Shown here: piece after piece, positions 26,369 to 38,174 of the stretch
Numbering within the stretch: the first letter of the stretch is position 1
How the letters are laid out: each line of letters starts with the position of its first letter
Source: JAIBJN01 sp963842305
GTDB lineage: Bacteria > Actinomycetota > Thermoleophilia > Gaiellales > Gaiellaceae
NCBI GenBank assembly: GCA_963842305.1
Contig: CAWJFW010000005.1
Coordinates: 477,962 to 541,961, forward strand
Reading direction: 5' to 3'
Length of the DNA: 64,000 nt
Position numbers and translations under genes: made by a program
Notes under the pieces: generated by a model
Told to the model about the DNA's origin: nothing
Database searches by the model: none
What the model saw: the letters and a program-made list of their open reading frames with translations, nothing else

Positions 26369-27235
26369 ATGTACCCAGCCAGGTTCGAGTACCACGCTCC
26401 GGCGAGCGTTGAGGAGGCTCTCGAGATCCTCGACCGCTACGGGGACGAGGCCAAGGTGCTGGCGGGAGGGCAGAGCCTGATCCCGCTCATGAAGCTGCGC
26501 TTCGCCTCGCCGAGCGCCCTGGTCGACATCAACCGCATCGAAGGGCTCGACACGATCGGGGAGGACAACGGCTTCCTCTCGATCGGGGCCCTCGTGCGGC
26601 ACAAGGACTGCGAGCGCTCGGAGGCCCTGAAGGGCCGGTACGGCGTGCTCGGCGATGCCGCGCCGCAGATCTCCGATCCCATCGTCCGCAACCGCGGCAC
26701 CGTCGTCGGGTCGCTGACGCATGCCGACCCGCAGGGTGACTGGGGCTCCGCGCTCATGGCCGCGGGCGCCCGTCTCGAGGTCACCTCCTCGGGCGGGACG
26801 CGGACGATCCCGCTCGACGAGCTCTTCCAGGGACCGTTCACGACGAGCCTGCAGCCGAACGAGATCGCCACCGCCGTCCAGATCCCCGACCCGGGCGCAC
26901 GCGCAGGTGGGACGTACCTGAAGCTCGAGCGCAAGGTCGGCGACTACGCCACCGTCGGCGTCGCCGTCCACCTCGCGCTCGACAACGGCAAGGTCGGAAG
27001 CGCGGGGATCGCGCTCACCGGCGTCGGCCCGCGGAACCTGCGGGCGACGGCTGCCGAGGGGGCGCTTGCCGGCGCCGAGCTGAGCGACGACACGATCAAG
27101 GCGGCGGCGGAGCTCGCCGCCGAGGCCGCGCAGCCGCGGAGCGACGAGCGCGGGAGCGCCGACTACAAGCGGAGCGTCGTCCGCGTCTTCACGGAGCGGG
27201 GGCTCCGGAAGGCGGCCGAGACGGCCCGCTCCTGA
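26369..27235 (+). CDS. coxM: Carbon monoxide dehydrogenase, FAD-binding medium subunit
   Basis: 288 residues, start MYPARFEYHAPASVEEALE. FAD contacts: AGGQSLIPLMKLR in the first domain and IVRNRGTVVGSLTHADPQGD in the second, then TYLKLERKVGDYATVG. It passes electrons from the iron-sulfur subunit to the acceptor chain. First gene of the M-S-L order found in form I CO dehydrogenase operons. The SD GGAAGGAGG lies 10 bases before the ATG. Confidence 0.9.
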   Translation: MYPARFEYHAPASVEEALEILDRYGDEAKVLAGGQSLIPLMKLRFASPSALVDINRIEGLDTIGEDNGFLSIGALVRHKDCERSEALKGRYGVLGDAAPQISDPIVRNRGTVVGSLTHADPQGDWGSALMAAGARLEVTSSGGTRTIPLDELFQGPFTTSLQPNEIATAVQIPDPGARAGGTYLKLERKVGDYATVGVAVHLALDNGKVGSAGIALTGVGPRNLRATAAEGALAGAELSDDTIKAAAELAAEAAQPRSDERGSADYKRSVVRVFTERGLRKAAETARS

Positions 27236-27246
27236 GAGGAGACGAG

Positions 27247-27750
27247 ATGACCGAGACTGCTGTCGAGGCCGGGAAGTTCACGCAACCGGTCACCGTGACG
27301 GTCAACGGCGCCTCGCACTCGCAGGAGGTCGAGACGAGGCTCCTGCTCGTGCACTTCCTCCGCGAGACGCTCGGGCTCACGGGCACGCACATCGGCTGCG
27401 ACACCAGTGGCTGCGGCGCGTGCACGGTGCTCGTGGACGGGACGCCCGTGAAGTCGTGCACGATGTTCGCCGTCCAGGTCGAGGGCGCCGAGGTGACGAC
27501 CGTCGAGGGGCTCGCGCCCGCCGGCGGACTCAGCCCGGTGCAGGAGGGCTTCCACGAGGAGCACGGGCTCCAGTGCGGCTTCTGCACGCCGGGGATGATG
27601 CTGACCGCGACCGCGCTCCTGGCCGAGAACCCCGATCCGACCGAGGAGGAGATCCGCTGGGCCATCAGCGGCCAGATCTGCCGCTGCACCGGCTACCAGA
27701 ACATCGTCAAGGCGGTCCAGTACGCAGCCGCCAAGGGGAAGGAAGGCTAG
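27247..27750 (+). CDS. coxS: Carbon monoxide dehydrogenase, [2Fe-2S] small subunit
   Basis: 167 residues. The plant-ferredoxin-type cluster motif is CDTSGCGACTVLVDG followed by a cysteine in VKSCT; the second, proximal cluster is bound by CGFCTPGMM and CRCTGYQN. Compared with homologues it has an N-terminal extension of about 12 residues (MTETAVEAGKFT). Its stop codon TAG is overlapped by the left inverted repeat of the element that fills the gap before coxL. Confidence 0.93.
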   Translation: MTETAVEAGKFTQPVTVTVNGASHSQEVETRLLLVHFLRETLGLTGTHIGCDTSGCGACTVLVDGTPVKSCTMFAVQVEGAEVTTVEGLAPAGGLSPVQEGFHEEHGLQCGFCTPGMMLTATALLAENPDPTEEEIRWAISGQICRCTGYQNIVKAVQYAAAKGKEG

Positions 27751-27912
27751 TGCCCCATCAGGCAATACCTAGCTGCTTCTGCCCCGCGATCACGCTACGC
27801 CTGAGCCCACCCTCGCCCTTGCCAAGGCGTCCAGCCTTGGCTGCGGCCGAGTGTGGACTCATGCTTGGTGCCCACGACGCAGAAGCTAACCACCATTACC
27901 TGAGGGGGCACT
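27749..27912. mobile_element. MITE-like 164-bp element with 18-bp terminal inverted repeats
   Basis: The left end AGTGCCCCATCAGGCAAT (27,749-27,766) and the reverse complement of the right end (27,895-27,912) agree at 16 of 18 positions. Inside is a perfect hairpin, GCCAAGGC-GTCCA-GCCTTGGC (27,821-27,841). The interior has no coding frame that fits its neighbours and a different composition. The left repeat overlaps the coxS stop codon; the right repeat supplies GAGGGGG, a ribosome-binding site 5 bases before the coxL ATG. No clear target-site duplication is visible. It could instead be an attenuator-like RNA fold; the long terminal repeats favour a small non-autonomous transposon or an old solo insertion. 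Confidence 0.5.
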
Positions 27913-27913
27913 G

Positions 27914-30264
<2,351 letters not shown>

Positions 30265-30268
<4 letters not shown>

Positions 30269-31107
30269 ACCCCGCCGACCTCATCGTTCAGGCCGGACGG
30301 CTGGCGGCTGAGGGAAAGCCGTACGTCCTCGCCACCGTCGTCAACGTCGTCCGCCCCGCGTCCGCGAGGCGCGGCGACCGCGCGCTCGTCACACCCGACG
30401 GGCGCGTCACCGGCTGGATCGGCGGCGCCTGCTCGGAGCCGACCGTCGTCAGGGAGGCGCTCCGTGCCCTCGCCGACCGCGAGCCGCGGCTTGCCCGCAT
30501 GGAGGGCGAGTGCGCCTCGGAGGGTGTCGTCGAGGTGCTGATCGAGCCGGTCGTTCCCGCTCCGCTCCTGGCGATCGTGGGGGAGAGCCCCGCCGCGAGC
30601 ACGCTCTCCGACCTCGCCCGCACAGTGGGTTGGCGCGTCCAGGCCGACGGCGTGGAGGGTGCGGACGCCGTTGTCGTGGCCACGATGGGTCACGGGGACG
30701 AGGACCTTCTGATCGCCGCGCTTCGGTCCGAAGCCGGCTACATCGGCCTCGTCGCGAGCGCGAAGCGTGCCGCAAGCGTGCTCGCCGGGCTCCGCACCCG
30801 CGGGCTCGACGAGGAGTCGGTGTTGCGCGTCCGGGCGCCGGCCGGGCTCGACCTGGGGCCGTCCTCGCAGGAGGAGATCGCCGTCGCCATCCTCGCGGAG
30901 CTGGTTGCGTGGCGGCACACCCGCGGCGAGGCGCCGGTAGAGGCACCCGCCGAGGCCGTCGACCCGGTCTGCGGCATGACCGTCGCGGTCGGGCCGGCGA
31001 CCGAGCAGACCGTCTACGAGGAGGTGACCGTCTTCTTCTGCTCCGCGCACTGCAAGGCGCGGTTCGAGGAAGAGCCCGCGCGGTACAGTGGCCTGAGAGC
31101 GCCGTGA
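30265..31107 (+). CDS. XdhC/CoxF-like maturation protein fused to a YHS domain
   Basis: 280 residues from the GTG overlapping the coxL stop. The N-terminal XdhC/CoxI domain has PASARRGDRALVTPDGRV and WIGGACSEPTVVREAL; a second Rossmann-like part includes SEAGYIGLVASAKRAASVL. From about residue 232 follows a YHS domain, DPVCGMTVAVG then FFCSAHCKARFEEEPARY, with metal-binding cysteines as in copper/heavy-metal proteins. XdhC proteins bind and sulfurate molybdenum cofactor; a metal-binding YHS tail would suit copper delivery to a Mo-Cu enzyme. That link is inference. Confidence 0.85.
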
Positions 31108-32108
31108 GAGACGTCCTCGAGACCCTCGAGCGCTGGGCCGCCGACGGGACCCCGGTTGCCATCGCCACCGTGGTCGGCACCGAGCGCTCCGCGCCGCGGG
31201 ACCCCGGCGCGGTCCTGGCAGTGTCCGGCGAGGGCGAGGTCGCCGGCTCGGTGACCGGCGGCTGCGTCGAGCCCGCGGTCTACGGCGAGGCGCGAGACGT
31301 GCTCGCCGGTGGGGCTCCCCGGCTCAAGACCTACGGGATCGCCGACGAGGAGGCCTTCGAGGTCGGGCTTCCGTGCGGGGGCACGGTGCATATCTTCGTC
31401 GACAGGCTCGATCCGGAGCTCGTGGCTCCGATCGCCCAGGCGGTGCGCGAGGAGCGGCCGATCGCGCTCGAGATCGCGATCACCGGCGAGGGGGCGGGTG
31501 CCAAACGGCTCGTCGGCCCCGACGACGTCGGGCCGGCCGCCGACCTGCTCGCCCGGGGCGAGACCGCGATCCTCGAGACGCCCGAGGGCCAGATCTTCGT
31601 CTCCTCCTTCGCCCCGCGCCCGAACATGTACGTCTTCGGCGCCGTCGACCACGCGGCGGCCGTTGCTTCGGTCGGCCGGTTCCTCGGCTACCGCGTCACC
31701 GTCTGCGACGCGCGGGCGAAGTTCGTCACGCCGGAACGCTTTCCGGACGTGGACGAGCTCGTCGTCGAGTGGCCCGACCGTTTCCTGCGGAACGCGCCCG
31801 TCGACGAGCGCACGGTCATCTGCGTCCTCACCCACGACCACAAGTTCGACGTCCCGGCCCTGAAGGTTGCGCTCGAGTCCCCGGCCGGCTACATCGGTGC
31901 GATGGGAGCCCGGCGGACGAACGCAGACCGCGCCGAGCGTCTGCGCGCCGAGGGCGTCTCCGACGAGGACATCGCCAGGATCCATGCCCCGATCGGCCTC
32001 AAGATCGGGTCACGGACGCCCGAGGAGGTGGCGGTCGCCATCGCCGCCCAGATCGTCCAGGTCATCCGCGCCCCCAAGCCGGCTCCCGAGGAGGTAGTCG
32101 CAACGTGA
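31104..32108 (+). CDS. XdhC/CoxI-family molybdenum cofactor maturation protein
   Basis: 334 residues, GTG overlapping the previous stop. ERSAPRDPGAVLAVSGEGEV and VTGGCVEPAVYGEA mark the N-terminal XdhC domain with its conserved cysteine; MYVFGAVDHAAAVASVGRFL begins the C-terminal Rossmann domain, with GYIGAMGARRTNADR and IHAPIGLKIGSRTPEEVAVA at the end. It likely binds Mo-molybdopterin cytosine dinucleotide and helps sulfuration before insertion. It is the full-length XdhC type, complementary to the shorter fused paralogue just upstream. Confidence 0.88.
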   Translation: MRDVLETLERWAADGTPVAIATVVGTERSAPRDPGAVLAVSGEGEVAGSVTGGCVEPAVYGEARDVLAGGAPRLKTYGIADEEAFEVGLPCGGTVHIFVDRLDPELVAPIAQAVREERPIALEIAITGEGAGAKRLVGPDDVGPAADLLARGETAILETPEGQIFVSSFAPRPNMYVFGAVDHAAAVASVGRFLGYRVTVCDARAKFVTPERFPDVDELVVEWPDRFLRNAPVDERTVICVLTHDHKFDVPALKVALESPAGYIGAMGARRTNADRAERLRAEGVSDEDIARIHAPIGLKIGSRTPEEVAVAIAAQIVQVIRAPKPAPEEVVAT

Positions 32109-32665
32109 AGCTGGAGAACTCGTTCGAGGTCGCCGCGTCGCCCGAGAAGGCGTGGGATCTGCTCATGGACGTCCCGCGCATCGTCCCGTGCATGCCCGGA
32201 GCGAAGCTCGACGAGGTCGTCGACGAAAACAACTGGAAGGCGACGATGCAGGTGAAGCTCGGCCCGATCGGGCTGACCTTCGCCACCGACGTCGAGCGCA
32301 AAGAGGCGGACGAGGCGAACCGCCGCGTCGTGCTCGGCGCCAAGGCGCGCGAGACCCGGAATCGCGGCCGCGCGAGCGCCACGATCGAATCGTCGCTCGC
32401 TCCGACGAACGGAGGGACGAAGATCGACCTCGTCACCGACCTCTCGCTCTCCGGAACGGTCGCCCAGTACGGGCGCGGGATGATCGAGGACATCTCCTCG
32501 CAGATGGTCACGAGCTTCGCCCAGTGCCTCCAGGCCCAGCTCGGAGACTCGGCGGACGAGGCCGAGCAGGCGGTCGCCGCGCAGGCGAAGCCGATCTCCG
32601 GGTTCTCACTCTTCTTCGGCAGCCTCTGGCGCCGCATCCGATCGATCGGAAGGAGGTCGAGTTGA
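32105..32665 (+). CDS. coxG: CoxG-family SRPBCC protein
   Basis: 186 residues, GTG start overlapping the previous stop. LENSFEVAASPEKAWDLLMD and VPRIVPCMPGAKL are the CoxG start; GRGMIEDISSQMVTSF is the conserved C-terminal helix. A basic hydrophobic tail (SLFFGSLWRRIRSI) would suit membrane binding. CoxG proteins are reported to anchor CO dehydrogenase to the membrane and to carry quinone electrons. The stop overlaps the TTG start of the next gene. Confidence 0.88.
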   Translation: MKLENSFEVAASPEKAWDLLMDVPRIVPCMPGAKLDEVVDENNWKATMQVKLGPIGLTFATDVERKEADEANRRVVLGAKARETRNRGRASATIESSLAPTNGGTKIDLVTDLSLSGTVAQYGRGMIEDISSQMVTSFAQCLQAQLGDSADEAEQAVAAQAKPISGFSLFFGSLWRRIRSIGRRSS

Positions 32666-33120
32666 CACAGATCGCGATCTCGGTCAACGGCGAGAGCCAC
32701 TCGGCGGAGGTCGAGCCGAGACAGCTCCTCGTCTACTACCTGCGCGAGCAGCTCGGGCTGACCGGCACCGTGGTCGGCTGCGACACGTCCTCGTGCGGCG
32801 CCTGCACCGTCCTCCTCGACGGCGAGTCGGTGAAGTCGTGCACCGTCCTCGCCGTCCAGGCCGACGGCCACGAGGTGACGACGATCGAAGGCATCAGCGA
32901 GGTCGACGACTTCCACCCGGTGCAGCAGGCCTTCCACGAGAGCCACGGCCTCCAGTGCGGCTACTGCACGCCGGGGATGGTCATGGCGACGATCAGCCTG
33001 CTCGAGGAGAACCCGAGCCCGAGCGAGGAGGAGATCCGCCACGCGCTCGAGGGCAACCTCTGCCGCTGCACCGGCTACCAGAACATCGTCAAGGCGGTCA
33101 AGACCGCCGCCGCGGCCTGA
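32662..33120 (+). CDS. Form II molybdenum hydroxylase, [2Fe-2S] small subunit
   Basis: 152 residues, beginning with TTG, rare here; chosen because it overlaps the coxG stop, has AAGGAGG just upstream, and starts the family alignment (TQIAISVNGESHSAEVEPR). Cluster motifs: CDTSSCGACTVLLDG, then CGYCTPGMVM and CRCTGYQN. Very close in sequence to the coxS upstream, suggesting duplication. First gene of an S-L-M order typical of form II enzymes. Confidence 0.9.
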   Translation: MTQIAISVNGESHSAEVEPRQLLVYYLREQLGLTGTVVGCDTSSCGACTVLLDGESVKSCTVLAVQADGHEVTTIEGISEVDDFHPVQQAFHESHGLQCGYCTPGMVMATISLLEENPSPSEEEIRHALEGNLCRCTGYQNIVKAVKTAAAA

Positions 33121-33130
33121 GGGAGGGGAG

Positions 33131-35492
33131 ATGGCTACCACCGAAACCAAGACCCCTTACATCGGCGCCTCGGTCGAGCGCAAGGAGGACGCCCGCCTGC
33201 TCCGCGGCGAGACGCGGTGGGTCGACAATATGACGCTCCCCGGGATGCTGTGGATGGCGGTCGTCCGCAGCCCCTACGCGCACGCGACGATCAAGAAGGT
33301 CGACCTCTCGAACGCCCTGAAGGCAGACGGTGTCGTGGCGGCGTTCTCGGGTGCCGAGCTGGCCGAGGACTGGGCGGGTTCGCTCCCGTGCGCGTGGCCC
33401 GTCACCGGCGACTGCCACATCCCGCAGCACCATCCTCTGACCTCTGACAAGGCGCGCTATGCGGGCGACGGCGTCGCGGTCGTCATCGCCGAGAGCCGTG
33501 CGCTCGCGAAGGACGCCGCCGAGCTCGTCGAGGTCGACTACGAGCCGCTCCCTGCCGTCACCGACGTCGGGGAGGCGGTGAAGGACTCGGCGCCGCTCGT
33601 CCACGACGAGTACGACCACAACCGCGCGTACACCTGGCCGCTGCAGACGGGCGAGCCCGACAAGCTCTTCTCCGAGGCCGCGGTCACCGTCAAGGAGCAC
33701 TACCGCCAGCAGCGCCTGATCCCGAACGCGATCGAGCCGCGGAGCGTGCTCGTGCAGCCGGTGCTCGCAACCGGTGAGTACACGATGTGGTCGGCGACGC
33801 AGGTGCCGCACATCGCCCGCGTGACCCTTTCCGGCACGACGGGGATCCCGGAGACGAAGCTCCGCGTCATCGCTCCGGACGTGGGCGGCGGGTTCGGCTC
33901 GAAGCTCAACGTCTACGCGGAAGAGGCCCTTTGCCTGATCCTCGCGAAGCGGCTCGGGCTTCCGATCAAGTGGACCGAGGAGCGCTCCGAGGCCTACGTG
34001 GCGACCATCCACGGCCGCGACGTCCTGCAGGAGATCGAGCTCGCGGCGACCGCCGAGGGGAAGATCACCGCCGTGCGCGTCCGCCTCACGGCGGCCATGG
34101 GTGCGTACATGCAGCTCGTCTCGCCCGGGATCCCGCTCCTCGGTGCCTGGCTCTATGCGGGCTGCTACGACGTGGACGCCTACGACTTCGAGTGCGTCGG
34201 CGTCTTCACCAACACGACGCCGACGGACGCCTATCGCGGCGCCGGCCGTCCCGAGGCCACGTATGCCATCGAGCGGGCGGTGGACACGCTCGCAAAGAAG
34301 CTCGACATGGACCCGGTCGAGCTCCGGCGGAAGAACTTCATCACCGAGTTCCCTGCTCCGATCGCATCAGGGCTCGAGATCGACTCGGGGGACTTCAACG
34401 CCTCGCTCGACCGGGGGCTCGAGCTCGCCGACTACGAGGGATTCCGGCGCGAGCAGGCCGAGCGGCGCGGGCGCAAGGACCCGAAGCAGATCGGCATCGG
34501 CTTCTCGACCTACGTCGAGATGTGCGGCCTTGCCCCGTCGCGGATCCTCGGTGCGATCCGCTACGGCGCCGGCGGCTGGGACGCTGCCACGGTCCGCTGC
34601 CTCCCGACCGGGACGGTCCAGGTCCTGATCGGCACCTCGCCGCACGGGCAGGGGCACGTGACGACCTTCTCGCAGATCGCCGCCGACCGGCTCGGCGTCC
34701 CGATCGAGAACGTCGAGGTGCTGCACGGCGATACCACGGTGATCCCGCTCGGGAATGGACACGTACGGGAGCCGCAGCCTCTCCGTCGGCGGTGTCGCCC
34801 TCTACCACGCCCTCGACAAGGTGATCGAGAAGGCTCGGACGATCTCCGCCCACGAGCTCGAGGTGGCGGTGGAGGATCTCGACTACGACGGCGGCCGCTT
34901 CACCGTCAAGGGCACGGACAAGTCGAAGACCGTCATGGACGCTGCCCTGTCCGCGTGGACGGCCCACAACCTCCCCGACGGCGTCGAGCCCGGCCTCGAG
35001 GACTCGTATGTCTACGACCCGCCGAACTTCAGCTGGCCGGCGGGCTGCCACATCGCGGTCGTCGAGATCGACACGGAGACCGGCGCGGCCGAGCTGGTGC
35101 GCTACATCGCCGTCGACGACGTCGGCACGGTGATCAACCCGATGATCGTGGACGGCCAGGTGCACGGTGGGATCGCGCAGGGGGTCGCGCAGGCCCTGTA
35201 CGAGGAGGCGATCTACGACGACGAGGGCAACCTGTCCACCGGCTCGATGCTCAGCTACCTCGTGCCGTCGGCGGTCGAGCTTCCGAACTTCGAGCTCGAG
35301 CGGACCGAGAGCCCGAGCCCGACGAACCCGATGGGAGTGAAGGGCGTCGGCGAGACCGGCACGATCGCCTCGACGGCGGCGGTCATGAACGCGGTCGTGG
35401 ACGCACTCTCGCCCTACGGCGTCACCGACGTCGAGATGCCCGCCAAGCCCGAGACGGTCTGGCGCGCGATCCAGGAAGGAGGTGCGAAGTGA
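33131..35492 (+). CDS. Form II CO dehydrogenase-like molybdenum large subunit, frameshifted
   Basis: Starts MATTETKTPYIGASVERKED after GGGAGGGGAG. The active-site loop is TDAYRGAGRPEATY, the form II signature without the copper-binding cysteine. APDVGGGFGSKLNVY and SPHGQGHVTTFSQI are the cofactor regions; the catalytic glutamate lies in MGVKGVGETGTIAS. One frameshift near 34,752 splits the gene; both sides are conserved. Joined length is about 786 residues. Form II enzymes have uncertain substrates (purines, aldehydes, nicotinate-like compounds); CO oxidation is disputed. Confidence 0.85.
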
Positions 35493-36310
35493 TCCCGGCG
35501 AGCTTCGACTACCAGGTCGCCGACTCCGTCGACCACGCGATCGAGCTCCTCGGCTCCGGCAAGGACGCGAAGCTCCTGGCGGGCGGCCACTCGCTCCTCC
35601 CGCTCATGCGGTTGCGGCTCGCGCGGCCCGAGCTCCTGGTCGACATCGGCCGGATCTCGGATCTCTCCTATGTGAAGGAGGACGGCGACGCGATCGCCAT
35701 CGGCGCGCTCACGCGCTACCGCGACCTCGAGCAGAGCGAGCTGCTCCGGGCCGAGTGCCCGATCGTCGCCGAGACGGCCGCCCTCGTCGGCGACCCGCAG
35801 GTCCGGCACCGCGGGACGATCGGCGGCTCGATCGCGCACTGCGACCCGGCCTCGGATGCGCCGACCGTCCTGCTCGCGCTGGACGCGGAGCTCGTGGCGA
35901 AGGGGCCGAAAGGGGAGCGGCGGCTCTCGGTGGCCGAGAGCTTCGGCGGCTTCCTCCAGACCGCGCTCGACCCGCAGGAAGTCCTCACGGAGATCCGCGT
36001 CCCGAAGACCGGATCCGGCGGCTGGGCCTACGAGAAGTTCAACCGGCGCTCCCAGGACTGGGCGACCGTTGCCGTGGCCGCGGTGCAGATGAACGGCGGC
36101 GCGCACGTCGCGCTCACGAACATGGGCCCGACGGCCCTGCGGGCAGGCGGCGTCGAGAAGGCGCTCTCGTCGGGGTCCGACGCGGCCGAGGCCGCCGAGA
36201 AGGCCGCCGAGGGCACCAGCCCGCCGAGCGACCACAACGCGAGCGGGGCCTATCGCGAGCACCTCGCCCGCGTGCTCACGCGGAGGGCGCTGGAGCAGGC
36301 GCTCGGCTAA
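35489..36310 (+). CDS. Form II molybdenum hydroxylase, FAD-binding medium subunit
   Basis: 273 residues from the GTG overlapping the large-subunit stop. AGGHSLLPLMRLRLARPE and VRHRGTIGGSIAHCDPASD are the FAD-binding segments; GWAYEKFNRRSQDWATV follows. The alanine-rich end (DAAEAAEKAAEGTSPPSD) precedes the usual C-terminal helices. Last gene of the run; a sigma factor gene begins 39 bases later. Confidence 0.9.
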   Translation: MIPASFDYQVADSVDHAIELLGSGKDAKLLAGGHSLLPLMRLRLARPELLVDIGRISDLSYVKEDGDAIAIGALTRYRDLEQSELLRAECPIVAETAALVGDPQVRHRGTIGGSIAHCDPASDAPTVLLALDAELVAKGPKGERRLSVAESFGGFLQTALDPQEVLTEIRVPKTGSGGWAYEKFNRRSQDWATVAVAAVQMNGGAHVALTNMGPTALRAGGVEKALSSGSDAAEAAEKAAEGTSPPSDHNASGAYREHLARVLTRRALEQALG

Positions 36311-36349
36311 GCGGCTGAAACGTTCCGAGGAAGCCGGACATGAGGAGAT

Positions 36350-36946
36350 GTGAGCCCTCTTCCGTCGGCAGGCACGTCACCTGAGCCACCGCGGTGCGAG
36401 CGATTTCGGAGGATATACGAGGGGTGCTATGCGCCGATCCTCGGCTACGCCCTGAGGCGTTGCCAGTCGACTGACGACGCAGCCGACATCGTCGCCGAGA
36501 CGTTTCTCGTCGCTTGGCGCCGGCTCGACGAGGTGCCGTTCGGCAACGAGACGCGTCTCTGGCTCTACGGGGTGGCGCGCCGTGTCCTTGCCAACCAGCG
36601 TCGCGGAGAGCGACGACGCGAATTGCTCGACGTGCGCCTGAGGCTGGAGCCCTCGTTCGCTCTGCTCACCGATCGCGCCGAAGAAGAGCTCCACGTCGAA
36701 GCGGTCGGCCGTGCGTTCGAGCGGCTTCCGGCCGGCGATCGCGAAGTCCTCGAGCTCAAAGCGTGGGAAGGGCTCGCGCCGCGGGAGCTTGCGGTCGTCT
36801 TGGGCTGCTCGCGCGCCGCCGCCCGAGTTCGGCTGCATCGTGCCCGTCGGCGATTCGCCCAAGAACTTTCCAGCGCAGGAATCGGCGTGCGACAGTCGCG
36901 GACTCGTCGGCGGCTCGACTCGCTCGGAGGGAGTGAGCTCCTGTGA
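36350..36946 (+). CDS. ECF-type RNA polymerase sigma factor
   Basis: 198 residues from GTG with GAGGAG 4-6 bases upstream. Region 2 is ILGYALRRCQSTDDAADIVA and ETFLVAWRRLDEVPFGNETR; region 4 is LPAGDREVLELKAWEGLAPR and RAAARVRLHRARRRF, a helix-turn-helix that reads the -35 element. The tail after RRRF is short and basic. It directly follows the form II operon and overlaps a frameshifted partner gene, which in ECF systems is usually the anti-sigma factor or target membrane protein. Confidence 0.88.
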   Translation: MSPLPSAGTSPEPPRCERFRRIYEGCYAPILGYALRRCQSTDDAADIVAETFLVAWRRLDEVPFGNETRLWLYGVARRVLANQRRGERRRELLDVRLRLEPSFALLTDRAEEELHVEAVGRAFERLPAGDREVLELKAWEGLAPRELAVVLGCSRAAARVRLHRARRRFAQELSSAGIGVRQSRTRRRLDSLGGSELL

Positions 36947-37771
36947 CGCTGGAGGCGCGTGACGCCGACCTGCTCGTCGCCGGACTCGCGCGGGTCCGTG
37001 ACGACGAACTCGGCCCGGGAGCTCTGCACGCCTGCCGCGATGGCGCTTTTCGAGCAGATCGTCTCCACGACTGCGGCGCGTGAGCCGGGGCTCCGGTGGC
37101 AGGAGAGGCCGGCGTGTTGCGCTCCTTGCTTCGCCGCCGCTCTCGCGCTCGCGCTGGCCGTCTCGATTCCGCACTCGGAGTCGGTCGAAGTATCGCGAGC
37201 TTCTTCGCAGGCTGGCGAGAGCCGGATGCGCCGGTGCCATCGGCGGCAGATGTTGTCATTGCCTCTGGGACGGCCGGCGTGCCGTGGAAGATCCTCGCTA
37301 CGACCAGCGACCGTGGACTGTGCCTGGGCTTCTTGAGCCTCGATCCGGACTACGGCTGGATCGGCAATGCCGCCTGCGGACCTACGGACGTTCGTGGCGA
37401 CCCGTGGGCGCGCGGTGCCGGCCACTGGATCGAGGCGTTCGGCGACGGCGAGGGCGGCACCGAGGGACTGACCCGATCCTTCGTCTCGGGTCGATTGGCC
37501 GAGGAGGTGAAGAGCGTCGAGTTCCAGCTGACAGACGGGACGGCTGTCCAGGCGCAGGTCGTCGAGGGTCCCAGCGAGCCTCGGCGCGCCCGTCGACTAC
37601 TACTGGGCGGCGTGGCCGTGCAGTTCGGCGAGATGCACGGACGGCTCGGGTCGTTCGTGAGGATGGCGGTCGCGCGGGACGCAGCGGGCCGGGTGCTCGA
37701 GCGGCGACTTCCCGATCTGGAACGGGAACCCGACCGGAGACCCGGACGGACCGCCGCCTCCGTTGGGCTAG
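36943..37771 (+). pseudogene. Probable sigma-factor partner membrane protein, multiply frameshifted
   Basis: Begins at the GTG overlapping the sigma stop: VTLEARDADLLVAGLARVRD. The reading then changes frame at about 37,005 (to CTPAAMALFEQIVSTTAARE), again before 37,150 (to SIASFFAGWREPDAPVPSAAD), and near 37,580-37,700 (VDYYWAAWPC, then FPIWNGNPTGDPDGPPPPLG and a stop). The joined protein would be about 270 residues: short cytoplasmic part, a membrane helix, then an extracellular region (WKILATTSDRGLCLGFLSLD). The order fits an anti-sigma-like protein, but no zinc-binding HxxxCxxC motif is seen. With this many shifts it may be decayed as well as mis-sequenced. Confidence 0.45.
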
Positions 37772-37799
37772 CGTCGGCCGAGCCCGGCTGCGTCGGGAG

Positions 37800-37805
37800 T
37801 ACGAT
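37800..37805 (+). promoter_or_regulatory. -10 element (TACGAT) for the 37.8 kb small gene
   Basis: TACGAT, 6 bases, GTG: the leaderless pattern. It lies 28 bases after the preceding frameshifted gene, so the small gene is transcribed on its own. Confidence 0.55.
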
Positions 37806-37811
37806 AGAGGG

Positions 37812-38111
37812 GTGGTCGAGCCGACGTACTACGTGCAGATCGCCGATCCGGAGGAGCCGGAGCGGTGGCACACGGTCGCCCGCGTCGAAGGCAGGGAGCT
37901 GGCCGACGAGGTCGTTCGCCTCGCGCAGGGCTCCTACATGCGGACGACGGTCATGGCCGAGTCGCACTACGAGGCGCGTGCTCTCTCCCAGTCGAAGCTC
38001 AAGCGCGAGAAGCGGCTCGCCCACGCCCAGTGGGAGCTCGGCATGGGCGAGCATCGCCAGTACGGGCGCGCGCTCGTCGAGCGGGCCCGCAGCAATCTGC
38101 TCAGGGAGTAA
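37812..38111 (+). CDS. Conserved hypothetical protein (99 aa)
   Basis: VEPTYYVQIADPEEPERWHT at the start, then ARVEGRELADEVVRLAQGSY; the second half is helical and basic (ARALSQSKLKREKRL, YGRALVERARSNLLRE). I do not recognise a functional family. It is intact, leaderless by its promoter and soluble; no signal peptide or membrane segment. Confidence 0.65.
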   Translation: MVEPTYYVQIADPEEPERWHTVARVEGRELADEVVRLAQGSYMRTTVMAESHYEARALSQSKLKREKRLAHAQWELGMGEHRQYGRALVERARSNLLRE

Positions 38112-38174
38112 CCTGAATCTCGACCTTTGAGGGTCGAGGCCCTGCGCGCAGGGGTCGACACTTGAAGGACGGGA

